Positions 7,822 to 18,408 of a stretch of DNA of 41,197 bases are shown here, one piece after another. The first letter of the stretch is position 1. Each line of letters begins with the position of its first letter. The DNA lies in assembly GCA_013042915.1 (NCBI GenBank), contig JABDPF010000089.1:1-41197 (forward strand), written 5' to 3'. The DNA comes from Lysobacterales bacterium. GTDB lineage: Bacteria; Pseudomonadota; Gammaproteobacteria; Xanthomonadales; SZUA-36. The notes under the pieces were generated by a model. It saw only the letters and a program-made list of their open reading frames with translations, made no database searches and was not told the DNA's origin. The translations under genes were made by a program, and so were the position numbers.

Positions 7822-9297
7822 ATGAAACTGTTACGCGACAACGCCCCTGTTTGCGAGATCTCATCGGACTGCCTGGTGGTGGCCGTGCTGGACGGCGGCC
7901 CCCTCTCACCCAGCGTCGAGGCCATCGATGAAGCCGGCCAGGGTGGCATTACCGAGATGCTCAAAAGCCGCGATATCGCCGCGGGCGCGGGCAAGACGAC
8001 GATGATCCACCAACCGGCCGGTATCGCCGCGAAGCGTTTGCTGCTCGTCGGCCTCGGCAAAGTAGAAAAGCTGACGCTGGCGCGCTTCAACGACGCCTGC
8101 CAGAAAGCCGGCAAGGTACTACGCGACCACCCCATCAAGAGTTGCCACGCGAGCCTGCACGATATCGAATTTGGCGGCGCGAACGAACACGCCCTGCTTC
8201 GCCAGTCCGCGCTGGCACTGCACAACGGCAATTACCTGTACACCGTGACCAAACAGCTCAAGGAAGAAGCGCCCGCCCCGCTTGAACACGTGACCCTGCT
8301 TGCCGGGCCCGAATTGCAGGACGCCATTGACCAGGCCCAGGGTTATGCCGCCGGCTTTGAAAAAGCGAAAATGCTCGGCGACCTGCCGCCCAATATCTGC
8401 ACCCCGGCCTACCTCGCGCAGGAAGCCGCCGCCATCGCCAAGGCGCACGACCGCGTCGAGCTGGAGATTCTCGAAGAGTCCCGCATGGCCGAACTGGGGA
8501 TGGACGCGCTGCTGGGCGTCTCCCGCGGCAGCGCGCACGACGCCAGACTGATCGTCTTGCACTACCGGGGCGCCGACGAGAACGAAAAACCGGTGGCCCT
8601 GGTGGGTAAAGGCATTACGTTCGACTCCGGCGGCCTGTCGCTCAAGTCCGGCGAGAACATGATGCAGATGAAATACGACATGTGCGGTGCGGCCGGCGTG
8701 ATCGGCGCGTTCGTGGCCTGCGCCAAGCTGGGGCTCAACATCAACGTGGTCTGCATCGTAGCGGCGGTGGAAAACATGCCCGATGGCGACGCTTACCGGC
8801 CGGGGGACGTGCTCACGAGCATGTCCGGCAAGACCATCGAAGTGCTCAATACCGACGCCGAGGGCCGCCTGGTCCTGTGTGATGCATTGACCTACAGCGA
8901 ACGGTTCGAGCCTCGCTTCGTGATCGATGTCGCCACTCTCACCGGGGCCTGCGTAGTCGCACTGGGACACCACGCCAGCGGCCTGATGAGCAACGATGAC
9001 GAATTGGCGGACGCCCTGCTGGCTGCGGGCGACACCATTGTCGACCGTGCCTGGCGGCTGCCGCTGTGGGACGAGTATCAAACGCAACTGGATACGCCGT
9101 TCGCCGACATGAAAAACGTCGGCGGCATGTCAGCCGGGGTGCTGACTGCCGGTTGTTTCCTGTCGCGCTTCGCCGAAGATCTGCGATGGGCGCATCTCGA
9201 TGTGGCGGGCTCCGCCTGGAAGTGGGGTGGAAACGACGGAGCCAGCGGCCGTCCGGTAGGCCTGTTGACGCAGTTTTTGGCAGACCAGGCCGGCTGA
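7822..9297 (+). CDS. pepA: Leucyl aminopeptidase PepA (M17 family)
   Basis: A 491-residue cytosolic two-metal aminopeptidase that removes N-terminal residues from peptides. Seen: the catalytic C-terminal domain with VGKGITFDSGGLSLK (metal and catalytic residues K263, D268, K275), D286 in MKYDMCGAAGV, and the family signature NTDAEGRL with D345, E347 and R349. The N-terminal domain corresponds to the one that in E. coli PepA also binds DNA in Xer recombination and carAB control. An AAAGGA ribosome-binding site sits eight bases before the ATG, and a possible -10 (CATAAT, 7802-7807) would give a very short leader. holC follows after 9 bases. Confidence 0.97.
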   Translation: MKLLRDNAPVCEISSDCLVVAVLDGGPLSPSVEAIDEAGQGGITEMLKSRDIAAGAGKTTMIHQPAGIAAKRLLLVGLGKVEKLTLARFNDACQKAGKVLRDHPIKSCHASLHDIEFGGANEHALLRQSALALHNGNYLYTVTKQLKEEAPAPLEHVTLLAGPELQDAIDQAQGYAAGFEKAKMLGDLPPNICTPAYLAQEAAAIAKAHDRVELEILEESRMAELGMDALLGVSRGSAHDARLIVLHYRGADENEKPVALVGKGITFDSGGLSLKSGENMMQMKYDMCGAAGVIGAFVACAKLGLNINVVCIVAAVENMPDGDAYRPGDVLTSMSGKTIEVLNTDAEGRLVLCDALTYSERFEPRFVIDVATLTGACVVALGHHASGLMSNDDELADALLAAGDTIVDRAWRLPLWDEYQTQLDTPFADMKNVGGMSAGVLTAGCFLSRFAEDLRWAHLDVAGSAWKWGGNDGASGRPVGLLTQFLADQAG

Positions 9298-9306
9298 AGC
9301 TGCGGC

Positions 9307-9732
9307 ATGAGCGAAACCTGCCAGGTCGATTTCTACATCCTGGCCCGGCCCACACAGTCGGCCGGAGAGCTGGCCTGCCGCCTGGCCATGAAGGCCTGGA
9401 CCCAGGGGCACTCGGTGATCGTTTGCGCCGAGTCGACCGAGCAGGCGGAACGGCTGGACGAGTTGATGTGGGATTGCCCACCGGGGCGTTTCCTGCCCCA
9501 CCAGAGGGGCGAGGGCGAGGCGCCGGTGGGAATCGTCACGCAGGGCGAAGAATTGACCCGAGAGGGCGACCTGGTCATCAACCTGACCACCGAGCCGGTG
9601 CCCGAGCCCAGCCGTTTTCGGCGCCTGCTCGAGATCGTGCCGGTAAGCTCCGGGCGGCGCGACGCATCACGAGAAAAGTACCGAACCTACCGTGAGCAGG
9701 GGCTCAGCCCAGAAACCCACAAGATGGGATGA
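9307..9732 (+). CDS. holC: DNA polymerase III chi subunit HolC
   Basis: A 141-residue protein of the HolC family. Chi links the clamp loader, through psi (HolD), to single-stranded-DNA-binding protein at the replication fork. Seen: VDFYILARP at the start, a central [24 protein letters not shown] core, [16 protein letters not shown], and the C-terminal [24 protein letters not shown], all characteristic of HolC. The position between pepA and valS is the classical gammaproteobacterial location and supports the call. A psi candidate lies 3.2 kb away on the other strand. Confidence 0.95.
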   Translation: MSETCQVDFYILARPTQSAGELACRLAMKAWTQGHSVIVCAESTEQAERLDELMWDCPPGRFLPHQRGEGEAPVGIVTQGEELTREGDLVINLTTEPVPEPSRFRRLLEIVPVSSGRRDASREKYRTYREQGLSPETHKMG

Positions 9733-9742
9733 CGCAAAGAAC

Positions 9743-12490
9743 ATGAAAAAAAGCTACGACCCGCACGCCATAGAAGAGAACTGGTACCGGTCCTGGGAAG
9801 AAAAGGGCTACTTCGAACCCTCAGGAAACGGAGAGCCTTATTGCATCATGCTGCCCCCACCCAACGTAACCGGCAGCCTCCACATGGGCCATGCTTTCCA
9901 GGACACGATCATGGACGCGCTGACCCGCTGGCAGCGGATGAAGGGCGCCGACGCGCTGTGGCAGCCGGGCACCGACCATGCGGGTATCGCCACCCAGATG
10001 GTCGTCGAACGCCAGTTGCTCAACGAGGGCAAATCCCGTCACGACCTGGGCCGCGATGCGTTCGTCGATGCCGTCTGGAGATGGAAGGAAACCTCCGGCG
10101 ACCGGATCGGGCAGCAGATGCGGCGTCTTGGCACGTCGGTCGACTGGTCGCGCCACCGCTTCACGATGGACGAGGGCCTCTCAAAAGCCGTTCAGAAAGA
10201 ATTCATCACGCTGTACGAGGAAGGCCTGATTTACCGCGGCAAACGTCTTGTCAACTGGGACCCGGTGCTGCACACGGCATTGTCCGACCTCGAGGTCATC
10301 TCCAAGGAAGAAAAAGGCCATATGTGGCATTTCCGTTATCCACGCAAGGACGGCCGCGGGCACATGGTCATCGCCACCACCCGGCCCGAGACCCTGCTGG
10401 GTGACACGGCCCTCGCCGTCCACCCGGATGACGAGCGCTACACTGGCCTGGTCGGTACGGAGGTGGAGTTGCCGCTGACCGGCCGGACGATCCCGATCAT
10501 TGCCGACGACTACGTTGACCCGGAGTTCGGCTCGGGATGCGTAAAAATCACCCCGGCCCACGATTTCAACGACTACGAGATCGGCAAGCGCCACGGGCTC
10601 GAAACCATCAACATCCTGGATGACAACGCGGCCATCGGAGAAGAGGCGCCCGAAAAATACCGGGGAATGGACCGACTGGAGGCGCGCAAGCAGATCGTCG
10701 AAGATATGAAGGCGTCGGGTCTGCTGGAGAAAATCGAGGACCATACGCTGATGATTCCGCGGGGAGACCGGTCACACGCCGTGGTCGAGCCTTACCTGAC
10801 CGACCAGTGGTACGTGAAGATCGGGCCCCTGGCAAAACCCGCCATCGAAGCCGTCGAAGACGGTCGCATCCGCTTCGTGCCGGCCAACTGGAGCAAGACC
10901 TATTTCGACTGGATGCACCGCATCGAAGACTGGTGCATTTCCCGCCAGTTGTGGTGGGGGCACCGCATCCCCGCCTGGTACGACGCCGATGGAAACATCT
11001 ACGTCGGTGCCGACGAGTCGGACGCCCGCGCCCGCGCCGGGCTCGGTGAAGACGTGGCGCTGCGCCAGGATGAAGATGTGCTGGACACCTGGTTTTCCTC
11101 AGCGCTGTGGCCGTTTTCGACCCTGGGTTGGCCGGAACAGACCGAGGCCTTGCAACGGTTCTATCCGACCAGCGTGCTGGTCACCGGGTTCGACATCATT
11201 TTCTTCTGGGTCGCACGGATGATCATGATGGGTCTCAAATTCATGGACGACGTGCCTTTCCGAACGATTTACATCCACGGGCTGATTCGCGACAGCCATG
11301 GTCAGAAGATGTCCAAGTCAAAGGGCAACGTGCTCGATCCCATCGACCTCATCGACGGCATCGAGCTTGAACCGCTGATCAAGAAGCGCACGACCGGCCT
11401 GATGCAGCCCCAGATGGCGCCGGCCATCGAAAAGGCCACGCGCAAGGAATTTCCCGACGGTATTCCGGCGTTCGGCACCGACGCGCTCCGCTTTACCTTT
11501 GCCGCCCTCGCCACCACCGGGCGCGATATCCGTTTCGATCTCGGCCGCATCGAGGGTTATCGGAATTTCTGCAACAAGCTGTGGAACGCAGCCCGCTTCG
11601 TGATGATGCAGACCGAGGGGGAAACCCTGCGCGAATCCCGCGACCCCGGTACGGTGGACCGCTGGATCCTGTCGCGGATGAACCGCATGGTTGCCGAGGT
11701 GGAAAGCCAACTGGCTGATTACCGCCTCGACCTGGCCGCGCAAGCCCTGTACGAATTCACGTGGAACGAGTACTGCGACTGGTACCTCGAACTGTCCAAG
11801 GCCACTCTCCAATCCGATGACGAGTCCGCGCGGGCGGCTACCCGGCACACGCTGCTGCATGTGTTGGAAACCACCCTTCGCGCGATGCACCCCATCATCC
11901 CCTTCATCACCGAGGAAATCTGGCAGCGTGTGTCCCCTCGCCTGGGAATCGATGGCGAAACCATCGTGCTGCAGCCTTTCCCGCAGGCCGGGCCGTTCGA
12001 CCAAACCGCCGAGTCCGACGTGTCGTGGCTTCAGTCCGTGATCCAGGGTGTGCGCCGGATCCGTTCAGAGCTCAACCTGCCGCCGGCGCGCCGGCTCAGC
12101 GTCTGTTTCCAGGGCGGTGACGATTCGGACCGTGAGCGTTATCGCCAGTTCGCCGAAGCGCTCGCTTCCCTGGCCCGTGTCGAATCCGCCAAATGGGTCG
12201 AATCGGGCTACGACAGTTCGCAGTGCGCCGTCGCCCTGGTGGGCGATCTCAAGGTGCTGATCCCATTAAAAGGCCTGGTGGACGTTGACGAGGAACTGGC
12301 GCGACTCAACAAGCAGTTGGACAAGGAATCGGCCGAACTCAAGAAATCGAAAGGCAAGCTGGGTAATCGCCGCTTCGTTGATAACGCCCCGGAAGCCGTG
12401 GTCGAACAGGAACGCGAGCGACTGGCTGCCCACCAGGCGAACGTCGAGCACCTGAACGCCCAGATCAAGCAGATGAAAGCACTACGCTAG
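9743..12490 (+). CDS. valS: Valyl-tRNA synthetase
   Basis: A 915-residue class I aminoacyl-tRNA synthetase that charges tRNA-Val. Seen: the HIGH motif as HMGH at residues 47-50 (after PPPNVTGSL); a CP1 editing domain region with [22 protein letters not shown]; the KMSKS motif at 522-526; an anticodon-binding helical domain; and a C-terminal coiled coil (about 845-915) typical of ValRS. The ATG at 9743 gives the normal N-terminus [19 protein letters not shown]; an upstream in-frame ATG at 9692 lies inside holC and adds non-conserved residues. It is probably co-transcribed with pepA and holC, and converges on rimI with 16 bases between stops. Confidence 0.98.
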   Translation: MKKSYDPHAIEENWYRSWEEKGYFEPSGNGEPYCIMLPPPNVTGSLHMGHAFQDTIMDALTRWQRMKGADALWQPGTDHAGIATQMVVERQLLNEGKSRHDLGRDAFVDAVWRWKETSGDRIGQQMRRLGTSVDWSRHRFTMDEGLSKAVQKEFITLYEEGLIYRGKRLVNWDPVLHTALSDLEVISKEEKGHMWHFRYPRKDGRGHMVIATTRPETLLGDTALAVHPDDERYTGLVGTEVELPLTGRTIPIIADDYVDPEFGSGCVKITPAHDFNDYEIGKRHGLETINILDDNAAIGEEAPEKYRGMDRLEARKQIVEDMKASGLLEKIEDHTLMIPRGDRSHAVVEPYLTDQWYVKIGPLAKPAIEAVEDGRIRFVPANWSKTYFDWMHRIEDWCISRQLWWGHRIPAWYDADGNIYVGADESDARARAGLGEDVALRQDEDVLDTWFSSALWPFSTLGWPEQTEALQRFYPTSVLVTGFDIIFFWVARMIMMGLKFMDDVPFRTIYIHGLIRDSHGQKMSKSKGNVLDPIDLIDGIELEPLIKKRTTGLMQPQMAPAIEKATRKEFPDGIPAFGTDALRFTFAALATTGRDIRFDLGRIEGYRNFCNKLWNAARFVMMQTEGETLRESRDPGTVDRWILSRMNRMVAEVESQLADYRLDLAAQALYEFTWNEYCDWYLELSKATLQSDDESARAATRHTLLHVLETTLRAMHPIIPFITEEIWQRVSPRLGIDGETIVLQPFPQAGPFDQTAESDVSWLQSVIQGVRRIRSELNLPPARRLSVCFQGGDDSDRERYRQFAEALASLARVESAKWVESGYDSSQCAVALVGDLKVLIPLKGLVDVDEELARLNKQLDKESAELKKSKGKLGNRRFVDNAPEAVVEQERERLAAHQANVEHLNAQIKQMKALR

Positions 12491-12506
12491 CCTGAAACGT
12501 TCGGGC

Positions 12507-12971
12507 CTAGAGTTCGCAACGCATCACGATCGCATCCTCGCGGCCTTCGCCATCGGCATAATAGGCGGGCCGCTCGCCCACCATCACGAAACCGTTGGCG
12601 CGGTACAGGCCAATCGCGGCCTCGTTGCTCGGTCTCACCTCCAGGAACATGTAGCGACAACCGGACGCCGCCGACATGCGCCGGGCATGGTCCAGCAGGA
12701 TCCGCCCGAGCCCACGCCGCTGCCGGTCTGGCGCGACGCAGAGGTTCAACAGGTGGCTTTCGCCCGTGGCGCGCGTGAACACGGTATACCCCGTCAGCGC
12801 GGCTCCAGCCTGCAACCCCCAGCAGTCGTACCCCACCCTCAGGCAATCTGAAAAAATGCCGCGCGTCCAGGGATGGGGGTAGGCCGCCAACTCGATTTCC
12901 ATGACCTGGTCGAGGTCGGCCTCGATCAGCGGGCGAACGAGATAATGGCAGGCGTCGAGTTCCGCGCTCAC
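12507..12971 (-). CDS. rimI: Ribosomal protein S18 alanine N-acetyltransferase RimI
   Basis: A 154-residue GNAT acetyltransferase of the RimI type. Seen: N-terminal VRPLIEADLDQVMEIELAAYPHPWT, very close to the RimI pattern for the substrate-facing strand; the acetyl-CoA binding loop VAPDRQRRGLGRILL; and C-terminal EVRPSNEAAIGLYRANGF. The start is GTG at 12971, in a GTGA overlap with the upstream holD-like stop; a further upstream GTG at 13013 would run deep into that gene. Known: E. coli RimI acetylates S18, and rimI sits directly after holD, as here. It is the last gene of the pssA-holD-rimI run. Confidence 0.9.
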   Translation of the reverse strand: MSAELDACHYLVRPLIEADLDQVMEIELAAYPHPWTRGIFSDCLRVGYDCWGLQAGAALTGYTVFTRATGESHLLNLCVAPDRQRRGLGRILLDHARRMSAASGCRYMFLEVRPSNEAAIGLYRANGFVMVGERPAYYADGEGREDAIVMRCEL

Positions 12972-13426
12972 GAAACGGGCGATATTGCAGCGCCCAAGGC
13001 CATCAACCGCCACAACTCCTGCTTGGCGGATCCGCGTGTCGCCAGGTCATCGAGAGCAGCAACGACGGTCACGGCGGACGACGCGATAAGCTGCGGGGGC
13101 GCCTCGCCTTTGAACAGTTCATTGGCGAGACGTTGGCCAAAGACGACGACCTGGGTAAACAGGCCATTCTCGACCGCTTCTTCTAGAGCCGGGCTGTCCG
13201 GCCGGCCCTCGGGGTCGAGCCAGGCCCAGGAAGGCTTGCCCGCGCATGCCCGGGCGATGTCACGGGCGATGGGTATTTCCTGGTCTTCCGCGGACGGCAC
13301 GACGAGCAATGTGCTGCCTTCGCCGGCTTGGACGACCAGCCTACCGGGCAGCGGGCGCTCCGGCCTGGCGACCCACACGTCGAACCCCATGGCCTCGAGG
13401 TACGCCTGCTTGCGCGGTTCAATCAT
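12968..13426 (-). CDS. holD: Probable DNA polymerase III psi subunit (HolD-like)
   Basis: A 152-residue protein with no strong catalytic motif. I call it a HolD homologue on three grounds. First, the N-terminus RKQAYLEAMGFDVWVARP resembles the HolD start (RRDWQLQQLGITQW in E. coli), the part of psi that follows the clamp-loader-binding peptide. Second, the C-terminus AKQELWRLMALGAA resembles ARAALWQQICTYE of E. coli HolD. Third, it directly precedes rimI with a 4-base overlap, exactly as holD does in E. coli. The start is ATG at 13426, overlapping the pssA stop; another ATG lies four codons upstream. HolD diverges very fast, so sequence identity is low and the call needs a profile search. Confidence 0.65.
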   Translation of the reverse strand: MIEPRKQAYLEAMGFDVWVARPERPLPGRLVVQAGEGSTLLVVPSAEDQEIPIARDIARACAGKPSWAWLDPEGRPDSPALEEAVENGLFTQVVVFGQRLANELFKGEAPPQLIASSAVTVVAALDDLATRGSAKQELWRLMALGAAISPVS

Positions 13427-14213
13427 CGAGCTCGGCATCCGCCTTTTTCTCGAGGCGCCGGGCGCGGCGGGATTTCCACTGGCGCAGACCCAGCAGGGTG
13501 ATAACGAGGCCGGACGAAACGTACACGATGCCGATGCCCATCAGTACCGTGGGCGGGTCAATCGCCAGCAGCACGATCACCAGGACCAGCAAAAACAGGA
13601 ACCCCGTCGTCGTTCTGTCGCCTCTCGGCCAGGTCTTGAAACTGAAATAGCGCACGCGGGAGAACATCAGCAGACCGAGAAACACCGTCACAACCAGCAT
13701 CAACCACCGCACGGTTTCGCCGGCGATCCCCTGGTCGTTGAAAAACCAGATAATCGAAACCATCGTACCGGCCGCCGCGGGCGAGGCCAGGCCCTGGAAA
13801 TAGCGCTTGTCGGTAATTTCCACCTGCGTGTTGAATCGGGCCAGGCGCAGCGCGGCGCAGGCGACGAACAGGAAAGCCGCCAGCCAGCCGAGTTTACCCG
13901 CCATCGGGCTGATCTCGCGAAGGCTGAACAACGACCAGTTGAACGCCAGCAAGGCCGGTGCGATGCCGAAAGACACGAGGTCCGACAGGCTGTCGTATTG
14001 CACCCCGAATTCACTCTGCGTGTTGGTCAGTCGGGCAACCCGACCGTCGAGGCCGTCGAGGACTCCCGCCACGACCACGGCGACCGCCGCCGCGATGTAG
14101 TTGCCGCTAATGCCCGAGATGATCGAGTAAAAACCGGCGAACAAGGCTGCGGTGGTCAACGCATTGGGCAAAAGAAAAACGCCTTTGGGCAATTTCTTTT
14201 CGTTGGGATCCAT
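13419..14213 (-). CDS. pssA: CDP-diacylglycerol--serine O-phosphatidyltransferase
   Basis: A 264-residue integral membrane enzyme that makes phosphatidylserine, the precursor of phosphatidylethanolamine. Seen: the CDP-alcohol phosphatidyltransferase signature D53-GLDG57, A60-R61, G70, D74, D78, with all four aspartates present; about seven to eight membrane helices; and a basic C-terminal tail (WKSRRARRLEKKADAE). This is the membrane-embedded type-II PssA found in Bacillus and many proteobacteria, not the PLD-like E. coli enzyme. The ATG at 14213 is preceded by AGGAAAACG-type purine-rich sequence. Its 3' end overlaps the holD-like gene. Confidence 0.93.
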   Translation of the reverse strand: MDPNEKKLPKGVFLLPNALTTAALFAGFYSIISGISGNYIAAAVAVVVAGVLDGLDGRVARLTNTQSEFGVQYDSLSDLVSFGIAPALLAFNWSLFSLREISPMAGKLGWLAAFLFVACAALRLARFNTQVEITDKRYFQGLASPAAAGTMVSIIWFFNDQGIAGETVRWLMLVVTVFLGLLMFSRVRYFSFKTWPRGDRTTTGFLFLLVLVIVLLAIDPPTVLMGIGIVYVSSGLVITLLGLRQWKSRRARRLEKKADAELDD

Positions 14214-14320
14214 TCGTTTTCCTCACGAAAATCCGAGCCAAAGCATAACATCAATCTCCGACACAACGCGGAGCATACGAGCGGCAGGTTGTGCTATAAA
14301 ATGGGGTGAAGAGTCAACGG

Positions 14321-14830
14321 ATGGGCGTTATGCATATCAAACTTACCGCGAAGGATTACGCAGTTGCCATGCTGGCCCTGGCCATGACCGCATCGCTGCA
14401 AGCACAGGCAACCGAGGTCTACAAGTGGACTGATGAAAACGGCGTCGTGCACTTCAGCGACATGAAGCCTGCCGACACCGATTCCCAAAATCTCGAAGTC
14501 GACGACAGGACGGGCTTCAGCAAGGCGGTCGAGGCGGCGCCGCGTATGAACACGGCCCAGGCAACCGAGGAAGCAGCCGTTGAAGAACAGGAACTGACCG
14601 CTGCCCAGCAACGCCGCAATGAAATCGCAGAGGCGCGGGATGCAGTGCGCCTCGAACGGTTGGAAAAACAACAATGGTGCGACAAGCACCGCAAGCGTCT
14701 TATCGAAATGGAACCCGCCCGTCGGGTCTACACCTACGATGAGGACGGCGAGCAGGTGCGCATGGACGACGACACGCGGGTCGCGCTGATCGAGGAGTCA
14801 CGGAATTACCTCGCCGAAAACTGCCCCTGA
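14321..14830 (+). CDS. DUF4124 domain-containing secreted protein
   Basis: A 169-residue exported protein of unknown function. Seen: signal peptide (core YAVAMLALAMTASLQAQA), directly followed by the DUF4124 domain EVYKWTDENGVVHFSDMKP, then an acidic coiled-coil-like segment (about 70-120) and a C-terminal part with two cysteines. The start is uncertain among ATG 14321 (GAAGAG seven bases upstream, my choice), ATG 14330 and GTG 14306. Known: DUF4124 proteins are common periplasmic proteins in gammaproteobacteria without a defined role. It precedes proS with 69 bases between them. Confidence 0.85.
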   Translation: MGVMHIKLTAKDYAVAMLALAMTASLQAQATEVYKWTDENGVVHFSDMKPADTDSQNLEVDDRTGFSKAVEAAPRMNTAQATEEAAVEEQELTAAQQRRNEIAEARDAVRLERLEKQQWCDKHRKRLIEMEPARRVYTYDEDGEQVRMDDDTRVALIEESRNYLAENCP

Positions 14831-14899
14831 GTCACCTTTGGCCCTCCGCCGCCCATCGGAGTAGAATCTGCGGTTTGATTTTCAACGGTCGAGCCGCGA

Positions 14900-16615
14900 A
14901 TGAAAACCAGCACATTCCACCTGATGACGACCCGGGAAACCCCGGCGGACGCTGAGATAGCCAGCCACCAACTGATGCTGCGCAGCGGTATGATTCGCAA
15001 GCTCACGGCCGGCATCTACACCTGGACCCCCCTGGGTTGGCGGGTTTTGAAAAAAGTCGAGCGCATCGTTCGCGAGGAAATGGACCGTGCTGGTTATCTC
15101 GAACTGCTGATGCCGGCGGTTCAACCGGCCGAACTTTGGAAAGAGACCGGGCGGTGGGATGATTTCGGCGACCAGTTGCTCAAGATCAACGATCGGGCAG
15201 GACGCGAGTACGTGTTTGGACCCACCCACGAGGAGGTCATTACCGACCTCGCGCGAACCGAACTGCGCAGCTACAAGCAGCTGCCGGTGACCTTCTACCA
15301 GATCCAAACCAAGTTCCGCGATGAAATCCGGCCGCGCTTTGGCGTCATGAGGGCTCGTGAATTCCTGATGAAGGACGCCTACTCCTTCCACATCGATGAA
15401 AGCTGCCTGGACAAAACCTACCGGGAAATGTACGACGTCTATTCACGTATTTTCACCCGCGCAGGCCTGGAATTCCGCGCCGTGCGCGCGGACAGCGGCG
15501 CCATCGGGGGCAGCCAGTCCCACGAATTTCACGTGCTGGCCGATTCCGGTGAAGACCAGATCGCGTTCTCAACCGGCTCGGATTTCGCGGCCAATGTCGA
15601 ACTGGCCGAAGCGGTGGCGCCCGCGGCAGGCCGGCCCGAGCCCGCTGAAGAGATGAAGCAGATGGACACGCCCGACGCGACCACCATCGATGACCTGGTA
15701 CGGCAGTTCGACCAGGAGATCGAGAAAACCGTGAAAACGCTGGTCGTCGAGGCTTCCGACGAAATCGATGCGGCGTTCATCGCCCTGCTGGTGCGAGGCG
15801 ATCACGTGCTCAATGAATTCAAGGCGGTCAAGCTGCCGCAGGTGGCGAGCCCACTGCGTTTTGCCGAGGAAGAGGAGATTCGCGAGGTCATGGGCGCTGG
15901 GCCCGGCTCGCTGGGCCCGGTGAATTGCCCCGTGCCCTGTATCGTCGATCGCACCGTGGCGAAGATGGCCGATTTCAGCGCCGGCGCCAATATCGATGGC
16001 AAACACTATTTCGGCATCAACTGGGGACGCGACGCAGAACCGGGTGAAGTCGCCGACCTGCGAAACGTGGTCGAGGGCGATGCCAGCCCCGACGGCCAGG
16101 GTGAAATCCAGCTGGCAAGGGGGGTGGAGGTGGGGCACATCTTCCAGCTGGGCACCAAGTATTCCGAGTCCATGAACGCCGTGGTGCTGGGAGAGGACGG
16201 CAGGTCTCACACCATGCCGATGGGCTGTTACGGGATCGGCGTCTCGCGCATCATGGCCGCCGCGATCGAGCAAAACCACGACGAGCACGGCATCTGCTGG
16301 CCCGAGCCGCTGGCGCCGTTCCAGCTCGCCTTGCTTCCGATGAATGCGAAGAAATCCCACCGCGTGCGCGAAGCCGCGGAGTCGCTCTACCGGGATTTGC
16401 TCGAGGCGGGCGTCGAGGTGCTGCTGGACGATCGCAACATTCGCCCTGGCGTCATGTTCAATGACATGGAGCTCATCGGGATACCCCACCGTGTCGTGAT
16501 CGGCGAGCGCGGACTGGACGAAGGCGAATTGGAATACCGGGCGCGCACGGCGAGCGAGAACCAACGCATCCCATTGGAGGGCGCGGTAGAAGCGATCCTG
16601 GCCAAGCTGGGTTAG
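14900..16615 (+). CDS. proS: Prolyl-tRNA synthetase, bacterial type
   Basis: A 571-residue class II aminoacyl-tRNA synthetase charging tRNA-Pro. Seen: motif 1 region [20 protein letters not shown]; motif 2 at about 138-163 ([20 protein letters not shown]); a middle insertion (INS) domain between roughly 225 and 405 that edits Ala-tRNA-Pro; motif 3 [16 protein letters not shown]; and a C-terminal anticodon-binding domain ([20 protein letters not shown]). The length is normal for the long bacterial form. A TAGAAT sequence at 14862-14867 could be its -10. It converges on the FAH-family gene with 48 bases between stops. Confidence 0.97.
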   Translation: MKTSTFHLMTTRETPADAEIASHQLMLRSGMIRKLTAGIYTWTPLGWRVLKKVERIVREEMDRAGYLELLMPAVQPAELWKETGRWDDFGDQLLKINDRAGREYVFGPTHEEVITDLARTELRSYKQLPVTFYQIQTKFRDEIRPRFGVMRAREFLMKDAYSFHIDESCLDKTYREMYDVYSRIFTRAGLEFRAVRADSGAIGGSQSHEFHVLADSGEDQIAFSTGSDFAANVELAEAVAPAAGRPEPAEEMKQMDTPDATTIDDLVRQFDQEIEKTVKTLVVEASDEIDAAFIALLVRGDHVLNEFKAVKLPQVASPLRFAEEEEIREVMGAGPGSLGPVNCPVPCIVDRTVAKMADFSAGANIDGKHYFGINWGRDAEPGEVADLRNVVEGDASPDGQGEIQLARGVEVGHIFQLGTKYSESMNAVVLGEDGRSHTMPMGCYGIGVSRIMAAAIEQNHDEHGICWPEPLAPFQLALLPMNAKKSHRVREAAESLYRDLLEAGVEVLLDDRNIRPGVMFNDMELIGIPHRVVIGERGLDEGELEYRARTASENQRIPLEGAVEAILAKLG

Positions 16616-16663
16616 TAGCGGGGCAAGAACCCGTGAAAGGGGCTGTCTTCCGCTCTTTTAAAG

Positions 16664-17347
16664 TCAGACGATCGTGAAGGCCAGCGTTCCGACGCCCTCG
16701 ATGCGGCTACCGACGACGTCCCCGCGTTCAAGCGGGCCGACGCCCGCCGGTGTACCGGTGAAGACCAGGTCGCCGGCTTTCAACTCGAACAGCCGCGACA
16801 ATTCGGCAATCACTTCGGCAACCGACCAGATCATTTCGCTCGTGTTGCCCTGCTGCCTCATCAGACCGTTGACCGCCAGGCTTATCGCGGCCTGGTGAAC
16901 TGCGCCGGCGCGCTCACGGGGGCAAATAGGCGAGATCGGCGCCGAGTGATCGAACCCCTTGGCGGCGGTCCAGGGCTTACCGCCTTTTTTCGCCTCGGCC
17001 TGCAGGTCACGGCGCGTCAGGTCCACACCCACGGCGTAGCCGAACACGCACTCCGCGGCGGCTTCCGAGGACACATTACGGCCGCCTTTTGCGAGCGCAA
17101 CGACCAGTTCGACCTCGTGGTGAAGGTTGCCGGTTGCCGGTGGGTATGGCACCTCTGGTGCCGTCGTGACCGCGTCTGCAGGTTTGTCGAAAAACACCGG
17201 CGTCTCACGGCCACTGGAGCCCATTTCCCGGGCATGATCAGCGTAATTTTGACCGACGCAGAAAATTCGTCGCACCGGGAAACGATCCTCAGTGCCGAGA
17301 ACCGGGACCGACGGAACCACCGCGCCCTGGATAACCCAGCCGCTCAT
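16664..17347 (-). CDS. Fumarylacetoacetate hydrolase (FAH) family protein
   Basis: A 227-residue metal-dependent hydrolase/isomerase of the FAH superfamily. Seen: [14 protein letters not shown] at the start; metal ligands E78 and E80 in [10 protein letters not shown] and D109 in [10 protein letters not shown]; a lysine in [11 protein letters not shown]; and the closing [19 protein letters not shown]. The size and N-terminus match short fumarylpyruvate hydrolase/acylpyruvase enzymes (E. coli YcgM type), which cleave acylpyruvates or decarboxylate oxaloacetate; the exact substrate cannot be read from sequence. The ATG overlaps the trpS stop (ATGA), so it is co-translated with trpS, an unusual partnership. 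Confidence 0.9.
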   Translation of the reverse strand: MSGWVIQGAVVPSVPVLGTEDRFPVRRIFCVGQNYADHAREMGSSGRETPVFFDKPADAVTTAPEVPYPPATGNLHHEVELVVALAKGGRNVSSEAAAECVFGYAVGVDLTRRDLQAEAKKGGKPWTAAKGFDHSAPISPICPRERAGAVHQAAISLAVNGLMRQQGNTSEMIWSVAEVIAELSRLFELKAGDLVFTGTPAGVGPLERGDVVGSRIEGVGTLAFTIV

Positions 17348-18351
17348 GCCAGGCTTCGAAGCCCTACGGCCTCGCGTATCCGCGCGAGGTAGGGGCTTGC
17401 GAAACGACGGGCCTTGGCCGCGCCCGCCACCAGCACCTCTTCGATGCGTGCCGGATGAGTGATCAGGTCCTGGTAGCGCTCCCGGCCCTCCGCCAGTTCG
17501 CCGTTGATCAATTCAAATGTTTGTTGCTTGGCCTGGCCCCAGGCAATGCCGTCCGCGTAGGCCTGCCGCATCTCTGCGCGTTGCTCGTCGTTCGCGAATG
17601 CGGCATAGATGGCGAACAGCGCGGAGTCGTCGGGGTCCTTGGGCTCGCCCGGTTCCAGCGAGTTGGTCACGATGCGCATGATCGCCTTTCGCAATTGCTT
17701 CTCGGACAGCCACAGCGGGATCGTGTTGTTGTAGCTTTTGGACATCTTGCGCCCGTCCTTGCCCGGCAGCATCGCCACGTGCTCGGACGTCACCGCTTCC
17801 GGCAAAACGAGGATCTCGCCGTAATGGTGATTGAAGCGTTGGGCAATATCGCGTGCCATCTCCAGGTGCTGAATCTGGTCTTTGCCGACCGGCACGTGCG
17901 TTGAGCCGAACATCAGGATATCCGCCGCCATCAGGATGGGGTAGCTGAACAACCCCATGTTGATGCCAAAATCGGGGTCTTCACCGGATGCCACGTTGTC
18001 CTGCACCACCGCCTTGTAGGCGTGCGCCCGGTTCATCAGGCCCTTGGCCGTCGAGCACGTGATAATCCAGGTCAGCTCGGTGATCTCCGGAATATCCGAC
18101 TGCCGGTAAAACATCGCCGTTTCGGTGTCCAGGCCGAGCGCCAGCCACGTCGCCGCAATCTCGAGCGTGGACTGCCGAACTTTTTCAGGATCCTTGTTCT
18201 TGACCAGCGAGTGGTAGTCGGCAAGGAAGTAGTAGGCGTTTACGTCATCCCGGTGGCTCGCTTCGATGCAGGGCTTGATTGCGCCCACATAATTTCCGAG
18301 GTGGGGCGTGCCCGTGGTCGTGATACCGGTCAGGACGGTGCGTTTGGTCAT
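17344..18351 (-). CDS. trpS: Tryptophanyl-tRNA synthetase
   Basis: A 335-residue class I synthetase charging tRNA-Trp. Seen: [18 protein letters not shown] with the HIGH-equivalent at 16-19; ADYHSLV; the tryptophan-pocket region; [18 protein letters not shown]; and KMSKS at 202-206. It belongs to the subgroup with a longer tail, close to plant/proteobacterial TrpS. No leader peptide or T-box-like structure is visible upstream. The gene is transcribed towards the FAH-family gene and overlaps it by 4 bases; its 5' end is 57 bases from the divergent barrel-protein gene. Confidence 0.96.
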   Translation of the reverse strand: MTKRTVLTGITTTGTPHLGNYVGAIKPCIEASHRDDVNAYYFLADYHSLVKNKDPEKVRQSTLEIAATWLALGLDTETAMFYRQSDIPEITELTWIITCSTAKGLMNRAHAYKAVVQDNVASGEDPDFGINMGLFSYPILMAADILMFGSTHVPVGKDQIQHLEMARDIAQRFNHHYGEILVLPEAVTSEHVAMLPGKDGRKMSKSYNNTIPLWLSEKQLRKAIMRIVTNSLEPGEPKDPDDSALFAIYAAFANDEQRAEMRQAYADGIAWGQAKQQTFELINGELAEGRERYQDLITHPARIEEVLVAGAAKARRFASPYLARIREAVGLRSLA

Positions 18352-18408
18352 GATCCGCTTTTCCGCTTTTCAATAGAATGCGTTATTTTAAGGGAAAGAG
18401 AGGGGTAA

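Noticed and set aside
16616-16663. Possible terminator between proS and the FAH gene (AGCGG...CCGCTCTTTT)
   Set aside because: Only a 5-base stem around a loop of nearly 30 bases; too weak to annotate.
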